Assembly (NCBI RefSeq): GCF_001658025.2
Contig: NZ_CP014007.2
Coordinates: forward strand, 3,224,001 to 3,288,000
Length of the DNA: 64,000 bases
Direction: 5' to 3'
From: Kosakonia oryzae
GTDB lineage: Bacteria > Pseudomonadota > Gammaproteobacteria > Enterobacterales > Enterobacteriaceae
A model generated the notes under the pieces. The model was not told the DNA's origin. It was given only the letters and a program-made list of their open reading frames with translations, and made no database searches. A program made the position numbers and the translations under genes. This document shows positions 55,375 through 64,000 of this stretch, one piece after another (position 1 is the first letter of the stretch; every line of letters starts with the position of its first letter).

Positions 55375-56328
55375 TTAGAAACGAACCAGCGCGGAACCCC
55401 AGGTAAACCCGCCGCCGAACGCTTCAAGCAGAATTAGCTGGCCAGGTTTGATACGCCCATCGCGTACCGCCTCATCCAGTGCGCTGGGAACAGAAGCCGC
55501 AGAGGTGTTGCCATGACGATCCAGCGTAACCACAACGTTATCCATCGCCATACCAAGCTTTTTCGCCGTGGCGCTGATGATACGCAGGTTAGCCTGATGC
55601 GGCACCAGCCAGTCCAGCGAGCTTCGCTCAAGATTATTAGCGGCTAATGTTTCATCAACAATTCGCGCCAGTTCCGTCACCGCGACTTTAAATACTTCGT
55701 TGCCCGCCATCGTTAAATAGGTCGGGTTTTCCGGATTCACGCGATCGAGGTTCGGCAGCGTCAGCAGCTCGCCGTAGCTACCGTCAGCGTGCATGTGAGT
55801 TGAGATAATGCCCGGCTCTTCCGAAGCGCCCAATACCACCGCACCGGCACCATCGCCGAACAGAATAATTGTACCGCGATCGTTTGGATCCAATGTACGC
55901 GCCAGCACATCAGATCCAATCACCAGCGCATGTTTTACCGCGCCGGATTTTACATATTGATCGGCGATGCTCAGCGCGTAGGTAAATCCTGCACATGCTG
56001 CGGCAACGTCGAAAGCAGGACAACCTTTGATTTCCAGCATATTCTGGATCTGGCACGCCGCGCTCGGAAAAGCGTGCGTTGCAGAGGTCGTCGCCACAAT
56101 AATCAGGCCAATTTGATCGTTATCGATGCCGGCCATTTCCAGCGCGCGTTTAGCGGCTTCATAGCCCATGGTTGAGACAGTTTCGTTTGCCGAAGCAATA
56201 CGGCGCTCACGGATCCCTGTACGGCTGACAATCCACTCGTCAGAGGTTTCCACCATTGTTTCTAAATCGGCGTTTGTTCGAACCTGCTCAGGCAGATAAC
56301 TGCCGGTACCAATAATCTTCGTATACAT
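55375..56328 (-). CDS. fabH: 3-oxoacyl-ACP synthase III
   Basis: A 317-residue enzyme that starts fatty acid synthesis from acetyl-CoA and malonyl-ACP. Catalytic Cys112 is in [10 protein letters not shown], His in [10 protein letters not shown] and Asn in [10 protein letters not shown]. It follows plsX by 6 bases. Confidence 0.98.
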   Translation of the reverse strand: MYTKIIGTGSYLPEQVRTNADLETMVETSDEWIVSRTGIRERRIASANETVSTMGYEAAKRALEMAGIDNDQIGLIIVATTSATHAFPSAACQIQNMLEIKGCPAFDVAAACAGFTYALSIADQYVKSGAVKHALVIGSDVLARTLDPNDRGTIILFGDGAGAVVLGASEEPGIISTHMHADGSYGELLTLPNLDRVNPENPTYLTMAGNEVFKVAVTELARIVDETLAANNLERSSLDWLVPHQANLRIISATAKKLGMAMDNVVVTLDRHGNTSAASVPSALDEAVRDGRIKPGQLILLEAFGGGFTWGSALVRF

Positions 56329-56334
56329 GTACGC

Positions 56335-57423
56335 TCAGTCACTCTTGGGTAATATACACACATTCCGGTTATCATCGTCCTGTGCGGATGATGCCGAAAG
56401 CGCATACACAGATTCCAGGCGAGCGGCAATTCGCTGTGGAACCTGCCGCTGCACCGCCTGCACTGCCTGTTCGATCGCGACGGTAAAGGCTCGCTGATTC
56501 GCTGCTCCGTGACTTTTAATCACAGTGCCGCGCAATCCTAACAGACAGGCGCCATTATACTGGTCGGGGTTGAGGTGACTGAATCGCCTGCTCAGGCTTT
56601 TTTGTAACCAACGTTTTAATAAAATCAGCCACCACGACCTTTTTTGCCCTTCGCTCTGTGATTTCAGCAGCGAAAGAAACATCCTGACAACCCCCTCCAT
56701 GGTTTTTAATGTGACGTTTCCCGTAAAACCGTCACAAACTAACACATCCGTTTTTCCAGTCAGAAGTTCATTCGCCTCCAGATAACCAATGTAGTTCATT
56801 GAGGGAACCGATCGTAACAGAGCCGCTGCATCACGGATATTGTCATGACCTTTGGTTTCTTCTTCTCCAATGTTCAACAGCGCGACGCGCGGGTTAGCTA
56901 TCCCCAGGATCTCTTCGGCCATCACCGACCCCATTACCGCAAACTGCGCCAGCATTCTACTGTCACAATCCACGTTTGCGCCGAGATCCAGCACGACAGT
57001 TTTCCCCTTCTGCTGATGTGGCAGAACGGTCACCAGCGCCGGACGCTCAATCCCCTCAATCGGTTTGAGCAACATTTTCGCCAGCCCCATCAACGCGCCG
57101 GTATTGCCTGCGCTGACGCAAGCCTGGGCACGCCCTTCTTTCACCAACTCCAGCGCCATACGCATTGAGCTACCGCGACTGGTGCGGATCGCTTGTGCGG
57201 GCCGGGCATCACTGGCAATAACTGACTGTGCAGGAATGATAAGCAAGCGTGAGCGTTGCTCGAAATCAGCTTTGGCAAGTAATGGCGTGATAGCGTCGGG
57301 ATCGCCGACTAAAAGAAGGTTGAGTTGTGAATTAGAGTTCAGTGCCTGCAAAGCTGCAGGCACTGTCACGGACGGGCCGAAATCGCCCCCCATGACATCT
57401 AACGCCAGGGTTAGACGTGTCAA
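56335..57423 (-). CDS. plsX: Phosphate acyltransferase PlsX
   Basis: A 362-residue enzyme making acyl-phosphate from acyl-ACP for phospholipid synthesis. [19 protein letters not shown] at the N-terminus and [11 protein letters not shown] are typical. Residues after [10 protein letters not shown] ([15 protein letters not shown]...) do not resemble the recalled E. coli tail, and the protein is 6 residues longer. The tail is outside the catalytic core. Confidence 0.96.
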   Translation of the reverse strand: MTRLTLALDVMGGDFGPSVTVPAALQALNSNSQLNLLLVGDPDAITPLLAKADFEQRSRLLIIPAQSVIASDARPAQAIRTSRGSSMRMALELVKEGRAQACVSAGNTGALMGLAKMLLKPIEGIERPALVTVLPHQQKGKTVVLDLGANVDCDSRMLAQFAVMGSVMAEEILGIANPRVALLNIGEEETKGHDNIRDAAALLRSVPSMNYIGYLEANELLTGKTDVLVCDGFTGNVTLKTMEGVVRMFLSLLKSQSEGQKRSWWLILLKRWLQKSLSRRFSHLNPDQYNGACLLGLRGTVIKSHGAANQRAFTVAIEQAVQAVQRQVPQRIAARLESVYALSASSAQDDDNRNVCILPKSD

Positions 57424-57503
57424 GGTATCGTTCGCAGCCTGGTTCGGTCTATCCCCGCTTTCGCGGGGAAATCCTCACTAAGCTTAATCACGCTTGCGCG
57501 TGA

Positions 57504-57689
<186 letters not shown>

Positions 57690-57693
57690 TCAA

Positions 57694-58227
<534 letters not shown>

Positions 58228-58356
58228 TTAACTTTGTAACGTCATATAGTCAAAGAAAAAGGCAGCCTACGGTTGCCTTTTGCCAATAATTCGCACACAT
58301 TGCGGCCTACAGTTTAAAATGCCTCTCATTGTTAAGCCATATTTGGTGAAAAAAAT

Positions 58357-58941
58357 ATGTCGCAAATTATTCTCGCATCGACCTCCCCATACCGCCGCGC
58401 ACTTCTGGAAAAGCTTGGCTTAGCGTTTGAATGCGCCGCGCCGCAGGCTGATGAGACCCCGCATGCAGGCGAAGCACCGCGTCATCTGGTGCTGCGTCTG
58501 GCGCAGGAAAAAGCGCAATCGCTGGCGGACAAATATCCTCAGCATCTGATTATTGGTTCCGATCAGGTGTGTGTGCTGGACGGTGAAATAACCGGCAAGC
58601 CACATACGGAAGAAAATGCCCGCCAGCAATTGATGAAAGCTCGCGGGAATATTGTCACCTTTTATACTGGCCTGGCACTATATAATTCGGCCACAGGCCA
58701 TTTGCAAACTGAATGTGAGCCTTTCGACGTCCATTTCCGTCATTTAAGCGAGCCGGAAATCGATGACTATATCCGTAAAGAGCGTCCGCTGAACTGTGCA
58801 GGTAGTTTCAAAAGCGAAGGTCTGGGCATTGCGCTGTTTGAACGTCTTGAAGGCCGGGATCCTAATACACTGGTCGGTTTGCCGCTGATCGCGCTGTGCC
58901 AGATGCTACGTCGTGAACAGTGTAACCCCTTGTTAAGCTAA
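58357..58941 (+). CDS. yceF: 7-methyl-GTP pyrophosphatase (Maf family)
   Basis: A 194-residue Maf-type nucleotide pyrophosphatase that hydrolyses m7GTP and may clear modified nucleotides. [17 protein letters not shown] is the N-terminal Maf motif and [10 protein letters not shown] another family segment. Same length as E. coli YceF. Confidence 0.95.
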   Translation: MSQIILASTSPYRRALLEKLGLAFECAAPQADETPHAGEAPRHLVLRLAQEKAQSLADKYPQHLIIGSDQVCVLDGEITGKPHTEENARQQLMKARGNIVTFYTGLALYNSATGHLQTECEPFDVHFRHLSEPEIDDYIRKERPLNCAGSFKSEGLGIALFERLEGRDPNTLVGLPLIALCQMLRREQCNPLLS

Positions 58942-59026
58942 TGCTTTAGCGATCACAGTTTCTTTTTTGAGCAAACATTACATTCATCACTGTTATTAAA
59001 ACGCCGTTTTAATTTAAGGAGAGGTG

Positions 59027-60178
59027 ATGAAGATATTCAATAAAATGGCGCTGCTGTTGACGCTTTTCGGCGCCGCGAATGCGATTGCGCAGGAACCGTG
59101 GCAAACGCAGGGAGTGATTGAAGGCAACCTCCCCGCTTCATGGCAAACGCTGAAAACAGAGATGCGTTATCCCCATTCCTGGCTCTCCGGCCACTATAAA
59201 GATTTTACTCAGTGGCAAACCCATAGCCGCCAGTTATTCCGCACAGCTTTGCTTACCCCGGACTCGACGAAACCTTTCGCACCAGAAATTCTCAGCAAAG
59301 AAGATCGTGGCAGTTATACCGCAGAAAAACTGGCGCTTACTATCACCGACGATAATCGTATTGCGGCGCTACTGCTGATGCCAAAATCCCCGGGACCTCA
59401 CCCCGCAGTCGTGCTGTTACACGATCACGGTGCGAAATTTGATATCGGTAAAGAGAAGCTGATCCGTCCCTGGGGCGATGCGACAAAGCTCGCCAGCGCG
59501 CAAGCCTGGGCAGACAAATTTTTCAGCGGAAAATTTATCGGTGATGAGCTGGCCAGCCGTGGTTATGCCGTCATCGCCATCGACAGCCCGGGTTGGGGCG
59601 ATCGCGGGCCAATGGTCTATGAGCAGCAGCAGGCGCTAGCCAGTAACTATTTCAACCTTGGGCGTTCTCTGGCAGGCGAAGTGGCTTATGAAGATATGCG
59701 CACGGTAGACTTTATCGCCTCATATGCCGGGGTGGACAGTCAACGTGTAGGCGTGTTGGGCTTCTCAATGGGCGGTTTTCGCGCCTGGCAACTGGCCGCA
59801 CTGAGCGACAAAGTGGCGGCAACCGCCGTGATCTCATGGTTTGGTACGTATAACGGCCTGATGCAGCCGGGCAATAACGTTCTGCGCGGCCAGTCCGCCT
59901 TTTATATGCTCCATCCTGGGATGCCTGCGCAGATGGACATTCCGGACATTGCCAGTATCGCCGCGCCTAAACCGATGCTGATCTTTAGCGGCGGCCAGGA
60001 CAAACTGTTCCCCCCGGAAGCAGTAAAAGAGGCCTTTGCCAAAGCGCACCGCGTCTGGAAATCGCAGAACGCCGACGACAAACTCGTCACCCGCACCTGG
60101 CCGCAACTGGGGCATGTTTTTTACCGTGAACAGCAGGATGAAGTCTTTCCGTGGCTGGATAAGTGGCTGAAGCCCTGA
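59027..60178 (+). CDS. Secreted alpha/beta hydrolase
   Basis: A 383-residue protein with a signal peptide ending near ANAIA. The nucleophile Ser is in VLGFSMGGFRAW, the acid in FSGGQDKLFPP and the His in PQLGHVFYRE, in the order of the dienelactone hydrolase/peptidase S9-like group. Substrate is unknown. The ATG at 59027 has AAGGAG five bases upstream; a GTG directly before it is possible. The E. coli segment has no gene here, so it is an insertion between yceF and rluC. It is convergent with rluC. Confidence 0.8.
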   Translation: MKIFNKMALLLTLFGAANAIAQEPWQTQGVIEGNLPASWQTLKTEMRYPHSWLSGHYKDFTQWQTHSRQLFRTALLTPDSTKPFAPEILSKEDRGSYTAEKLALTITDDNRIAALLLMPKSPGPHPAVVLLHDHGAKFDIGKEKLIRPWGDATKLASAQAWADKFFSGKFIGDELASRGYAVIAIDSPGWGDRGPMVYEQQQALASNYFNLGRSLAGEVAYEDMRTVDFIASYAGVDSQRVGVLGFSMGGFRAWQLAALSDKVAATAVISWFGTYNGLMQPGNNVLRGQSAFYMLHPGMPAQMDIPDIASIAAPKPMLIFSGGQDKLFPPEAVKEAFAKAHRVWKSQNADDKLVTRTWPQLGHVFYREQQDEVFPWLDKWLKP

Positions 60179-60214
60179 CCTGTTGCTTTCCCCCTCTTAC
60201 CGGAGGGGGAAAAC

Positions 60215-61168
60215 TTATTTGGCGCTGCGCAGCACCTGCAAACAGTGTTTTAGTTCATCATCGAGCGGCGCTTCAATACGCAACGTCTCACCGCTATTTG
60301 GATGGGTAAATTTCAGCGCTGCTGCATGCAAAAACAGACGAGACAAACCGGTTGTTGCCAGTTGCTTGTCAAATTCGCGATCGCCATACCGGTCGTCAAA
60401 AGCAATGGGATGACCCGCATGCTGCGTATGAACGCGGATCTGGTGCGTACGACCGGTTACCGGGCTACAACGTACCAGTGTCGCAAACTCGTAACGCTCT
60501 TCCACTTTAAACCGGGTTTCCGAGGGTTTGCCTTCACTATTGACGCGAACAATGCGTTCACCGCTTTGCAGAATATTTTTCAGCAACGGTGCCTGCACCA
60601 CTTTTACGTGTGACTGCCATTGCCCGCGCACCAGCGCGAGATAATCTTTCTGCATCTCTTTGCCGCGCAGTTGCTCATGTAGCGAACGCAGCGCCGAACG
60701 TTTTTTGGCCACCAGCAGAACGCCGGAAGTATCACGATCGAGACGGTGAACGAGTTCGAGGAACCGGGCTTCCGGACGCAGCGCGCGCAGACCTTCAATC
60801 ACGCCAAAACTCAGACCGCTGCCGCCGTGTACCGCTGTACCGGACGGCTTGTTGAGGACCAGAATATGATCGTCTTCGTACAAAATAACGTCGCTTAATG
60901 CCGCAACTTTCTGCAGATGCGGTGAAACCGCCTCTTCTTCGCGTTCAGCAACGCGCACCGGCGGGATGCGCACTTCATCGCCCGCTTCCAGTTTATATTC
61001 CGGTTTGATGCGTTTTTTATTCACCCGCACTTCGCCTTTACGCAGAATGCGGTAGATCATGCTTTTCGGCACACCTTTTAATTGGGTGCGTAAAAAGTTA
61101 TCGATGCGTTGCCCCGCTTCGTCAGCGGAAATAGCAACAAATTTTACGGATGGCGTCTCAGTTTTCAT
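60215..61168 (-). CDS. rluC: 23S rRNA pseudouridine(955/2504/2580) synthase
   Basis: A 317-residue RluA-family synthase. An S4 RNA-binding domain (residues 19-80, ending with AGDEVRIPP) precedes the catalytic domain with the active Asp in HRLDRDTSGVL. The ATG at 61168 (MKTETPSVKF) matches the E. coli start. Divergent from rne. Confidence 0.97.
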   Translation of the reverse strand: MKTETPSVKFVAISADEAGQRIDNFLRTQLKGVPKSMIYRILRKGEVRVNKKRIKPEYKLEAGDEVRIPPVRVAEREEEAVSPHLQKVAALSDVILYEDDHILVLNKPSGTAVHGGSGLSFGVIEGLRALRPEARFLELVHRLDRDTSGVLLVAKKRSALRSLHEQLRGKEMQKDYLALVRGQWQSHVKVVQAPLLKNILQSGERIVRVNSEGKPSETRFKVEERYEFATLVRCSPVTGRTHQIRVHTQHAGHPIAFDDRYGDREFDKQLATTGLSRLFLHAAALKFTHPNSGETLRIEAPLDDELKHCLQVLRSAK

Positions 61169-61399
61169 GGGAGGCGATTCTAAATAGCCATGATGATTAG
61201 CGCCACTCATTTTTCTATGCTTATATTTACATTCGCACCTGGATACTGGCGTTAGTTTCTTCTGATTCGCTGGTTATTAAACCAATCTCCGTACAGAGGT
61301 GAAAAAACTGTGAGTAACCGGGTGATAAATGGTAAAAGTCAGCTTGCTATAAGAGGGTTCGCAGGGAATAATGTTGCGGTTTTCCGTGTTGAATCTTGT

Positions 61400-61739
61400 T
61401 GAAACAAGCAAATAAGCGGAATGACCAGTTTTGCCTGTCCGATCATACACGCAGCAATGGCGTAAGACGTATTGAACTTTCAGGCAGTTAGCGGGCTGCG
61501 GGTTGCAGTCCTTACCGGTAGATGGAATCTTCTCTGGAGAGTTTTTCCCAGGCTGTTCCCCTGATAATTGCGCTGTATTTTCCACAGGAAATACAGGCAA
61601 CCGACACACTGCGCCTCTTAAGCGAGCGACAACCGTGAGGTTGGCGACGTGAATAGTCTCGAGGCCATCGGTTCTCCCCGGAAAGGCGTTATCTTGCCCG
61701 CAGCTTAGTCGTCAATGTAAGAATAATGAGTAAGTTACG
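61400..61739 (+). promoter_or_regulatory. rne 5' untranslated leader (rne5 element)
   Basis: The 571 bases between rluC and rne hold no credible gene. In E. coli rne has a 361-base leader whose hairpins let RNase E cleave its own mRNA and hold its level constant (Rfam rne5). A strong hairpin is visible: CTGTATTTTCC (61573-61583) with GGAAATACAG (61587-61596). The sequence before the ATG (TAAGAATAATGAGTAAGTTA) is as in E. coli. The exact 5' end is estimated. Confidence 0.65.
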
Positions 61740-64000
61740 ATGAAAAGAATGTTAATCAACGCAACTCAGCAAGAAGAGTTGCGTGTCGCCCTTGTGGATG
61801 GGCAGCGCCTGTACGATCTGGATATCGAAAGTCCGGGGCACGAACAGAAAAAAGCGAACATCTATAAAGGTAAAATCACCCGCATTGAGCCGAGTCTTGA
61901 AGCCGCTTTCGTGGATTACGGTGCTGAACGACACGGTTTCCTCCCCCTCAAAGAAATCGCGCGCGAATATTTCCCTGCCAATTACAACGCTCATGGCCGT
62001 CCGAATATCAAAGACGTGCTGCGTGAAGGCCAGGAAGTTATCGTCCAGATTGATAAAGAAGAGCGTGGTAATAAAGGCGCTGCACTGACCACGTTTATTA
62101 GCCTTGCGGGCAGTTATTTGGTGTTAATGCCGAATAACCCGCGCGCAGGCGGCATCTCTCGCCGCATTGAAGGTGACGATCGTACTGAATTAAAGGAAGC
62201 CCTCTCCAGCCTCGAACTGCCGGATGGCATGGGGCTGATTGTACGCACAGCTGGTGTGGGTAAATCCGCCGAAGCGCTGCAATGGGATCTGAGTTTCCGC
62301 CTGAAACACTGGGAAGCGATCCAGAAAGCCGCTGAAAGCCGTCCGGCGCCGTTCCTGATCCATCAGGAAAGCAACGTCATCGTTCGCGCATTCCGTGACT
62401 ACCTGCGCCAGGACATTGGTGAAATCCTCATCGACAACCCGAAAGTGCTTGAGCTGGCCCGCCAGCACATCTCCGCGCTGGGTCGTCCGGATTTCAGCAG
62501 CAAAATCAAACTGTACACCGGTGAAATTCCGCTGTTCAGCCACTATCAGATTGAGTCACAGATTGAATCCGCCTTCCAGCGTGAAGTGCGCCTGCCGTCC
62601 GGCGGCTCTATCGTTATCGATTCCACGGAAGCACTGACGGCTATCGATATCAACTCCGCGCGCGCAACCCGCGGTGGCGATATCGAAGAAACCGCCTTCA
62701 ACACCAACCTGGAAGCAGCCGATGAGATCGCCCGCCAACTGCGCCTGCGCGATCTTGGCGGTCTGATTGTTATTGACTTCATCGATATGACGCCGGTTCG
62801 CCATCAGCGTGCTGTTGAGAACCGCCTGCGTGAAGCCGTGCGTCAGGACCGCGCCCGTATTCAGATCAGCCATATTTCCCGCTTTGGCCTGCTGGAGATG
62901 TCTCGTCAGCGCCTCAGTCCGTCGCTGGGCGAATCCAGCCATCACGTCTGCCCACGTTGTAGCGGCACCGGTACCATTCGTGATAACGAATCGCTGTCGC
63001 TGTCGATCCTGCGCCTGATCGAAGAAGAAGCGCTGAAAGAGAACACCCAGGAAGTGCACGCGATTGTGCCGGTCCAGGTCGCCTCTTATCTGCTGAACGA
63101 AAAACGTGCTGCGGTCAGCGCTATCGAAGCCCGCCAGGGCGGCGTACGCTGCGTGATCGTGCCGAACGACCAGATGGAAACGCCGCACTACTCCGTACTG
63201 CGCGTGCGTAAAGGCGAAGAGACGCCGACCCTGAGCTATCTGCTGCCGAAGCTGCACGAAGAAGCGATGGCGCTGCCGTCGGAAGAAGAGTATGCCGAGC
63301 GTAAACTGCCTGAGCAGCCTGCACTGGCGACGTTCGTCATGCCGGATGTTCCGCCTGCTCCGCCAGCGCCTGCTGCTGCCGCACCTGCTGCCAAAGCAGA
63401 ACCTGCCGCCGCTGTACAACCTGCAACTCCGGGGCTGTTCAGCCGTTTCGTTTCGGCACTGAAAGGCCTGTTTGCGGGCGAAGAAGCCCCGGCAGCTGTC
63501 GAAGCCAGTGAAGAGAAAAAACCGGCGAAACAAGATCGCCAGCAGGATCGCCGCAAACCGCGCCAGAGCAATCGTCGCGATCGTAATGAACGCCGTGATG
63601 GCCGCGCTGAAGGCAGCGAGGCGCGCGAAGGTCGTGAGAATCGCGAAAACCGCGAAGGTCGTGAAGAGAACCGCCGTAATCGCCGCGAGAAATCACAGCA
63701 GAACGCGGAAACTCGCGAAGCGCGTCAGCCAGTAGCGGTCGAAGAGACGGAAAAAACCAAACAGCGCGATGAGCAGCAACCGTCACGCCGTGAACGCAAC
63801 CGTCGCCGTAACGATGACAAACGTCAGGCGCAGCAGGATGTTAAAGAACTGAACCGTGCCGATCAGCCTGAGCAGGAAACTGAACAGGAAGAGCGTGTGC
63901 AGGTGATGCCGCGTCGTAAACAGCGTCAACTGAGCCAGAAAGTTCGCATTGAAGATGCGCAGCCTGCAGATGCTACCGAAGAGACGATCGCTCAGAGTAC
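61740..64000 (+). CDS. rne: Ribonuclease E, 3' partial
   Basis: The first 753 codons of the essential endonuclease that starts mRNA decay and processes rRNA and tRNA. It shows an S1 domain (about 35-125), the catalytic Asp in TAIDINS and VIDFIDM, the zinc-link Cys404 and Cys407 in [10 protein letters not shown], then the scaffold with a membrane-binding amphipathic segment ([15 protein letters not shown]) and Arg-rich RNA-binding tracts. The degradosome-binding C-terminal end lies beyond the window. Confidence 0.98.
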   Translation, partial: MKRMLINATQQEELRVALVDGQRLYDLDIESPGHEQKKANIYKGKITRIEPSLEAAFVDYGAERHGFLPLKEIAREYFPANYNAHGRPNIKDVLREGQEVIVQIDKEERGNKGAALTTFISLAGSYLVLMPNNPRAGGISRRIEGDDRTELKEALSSLELPDGMGLIVRTAGVGKSAEALQWDLSFRLKHWEAIQKAAESRPAPFLIHQESNVIVRAFRDYLRQDIGEILIDNPKVLELARQHISALGRPDFSSKIKLYTGEIPLFSHYQIESQIESAFQREVRLPSGGSIVIDSTEALTAIDINSARATRGGDIEETAFNTNLEAADEIARQLRLRDLGGLIVIDFIDMTPVRHQRAVENRLREAVRQDRARIQISHISRFGLLEMSRQRLSPSLGESSHHVCPRCSGTGTIRDNESLSLSILRLIEEEALKENTQEVHAIVPVQVASYLLNEKRAAVSAIEARQGGVRCVIVPNDQMETPHYSVLRVRKGEETPTLSYLLPKLHEEAMALPSEEEYAERKLPEQPALATFVMPDVPPAPPAPAAAAPAAKAEPAAAVQPATPGLFSRFVSALKGLFAGEEAPAAVEASEEKKPAKQDRQQDRRKPRQSNRRDRNERRDGRAEGSEAREGRENRENREGREENRRNRREKSQQNAETREARQPVAVEETEKTKQRDEQQPSRRERNRRRNDDKRQAQQDVKELNRADQPEQETEQEERVQVMPRRKQRQLSQKVRIEDAQPADATEETIAQS

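Noticed and set aside
61277-61609. Minus-strand frame in the rne leader
   Set aside because: It overlaps the structured rne leader and shows no family resemblance.
62556-63533. 325-codon frame antisense to rne
   Set aside because: Shadow of the conserved rne coding region.

Overview
The window is chromosomal DNA from a member of the Enterobacteriaceae. Gene content and order follow the Escherichia coli K-12 icd-to-rne segment (about 25 min) almost gene for gene, read in the opposite direction. Protein divergence and several inserted genes show it is not E. coli itself; an Enterobacter/Kosakonia-like genus is a reasonable guess, but this is inference from recalled sequences, not a search.

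Layout. 1-1478 is accessory DNA: the end of a large polymorphic toxin with an RNase A-like domain, its putative immunity gene, and the C-terminal piece of a phage-type DNA methyltransferase lying against the 3' end of icd, a classic phage attachment gene. 1450-14430 is core: icd, rluE, nudJ, mnmA, hflD, purB, phoPQ, roxA, pepT, potAB. 14398-17785 is a decayed lambdoid prophage inserted in the 3' end of potB. It holds an SOS-type box, a small phage gene, a broken UmuD-like gene, an intact AT-rich membrane acyltransferase, a tail-fibre-assembly remnant, an IS3-type fragment and the last 42 codons of an integrase, and it separates potAB from potCD. 17797-19755 is potCD. 19834-24251 is a genus-specific insert: an aldehyde dehydrogenase and a MipA/OmpV protein with a two-component system. 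24413-58941 is core again: cobB, nagK, lolEDC, ycfT, mfd, ldtC, bhsA/comR, ycfJ, ndh, ycfP, nagZ-thiK-lpoB-ycfL-hinT, fhuE, ptsG, ycfH-holB-tmk-mltG-pabC, the fab cluster (fabF, acpP, fabG, fabD, fabH, plsX, rpmF, yceD) and yceF. A secreted alpha/beta hydrolase gene (59027-60178) sits between yceF and rluC. The window ends inside rne, downstream of its long structured leader.

Functional themes: envelope and lipid biogenesis (fab cluster, LolCDE, MltG, LdtC, LpoB, NagZ/NagK recycling), RNA modification and decay (RluE, RluC, MnmA, RNase E), polyamine uptake (PotABCD), Mg2+/peptide sensing (PhoPQ), and sugar and iron uptake (PtsG, FhuE). Recognisable control elements include a PhoP box before phoP, an FNR box before ndh, Mlc- and CRP-like sites and an SgrS pairing region before ptsG, and the rne leader.

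I did not find a clearly undescribed multi-gene system. The best leads are the toxin/immunity pair at the left edge, the potB/potC prophage scar with its intact acyltransferase, the MipA two-component operon, a 51-codon membrane protein gene between comR and ycfJ, and a reduced acidic cluster in PhoQ.
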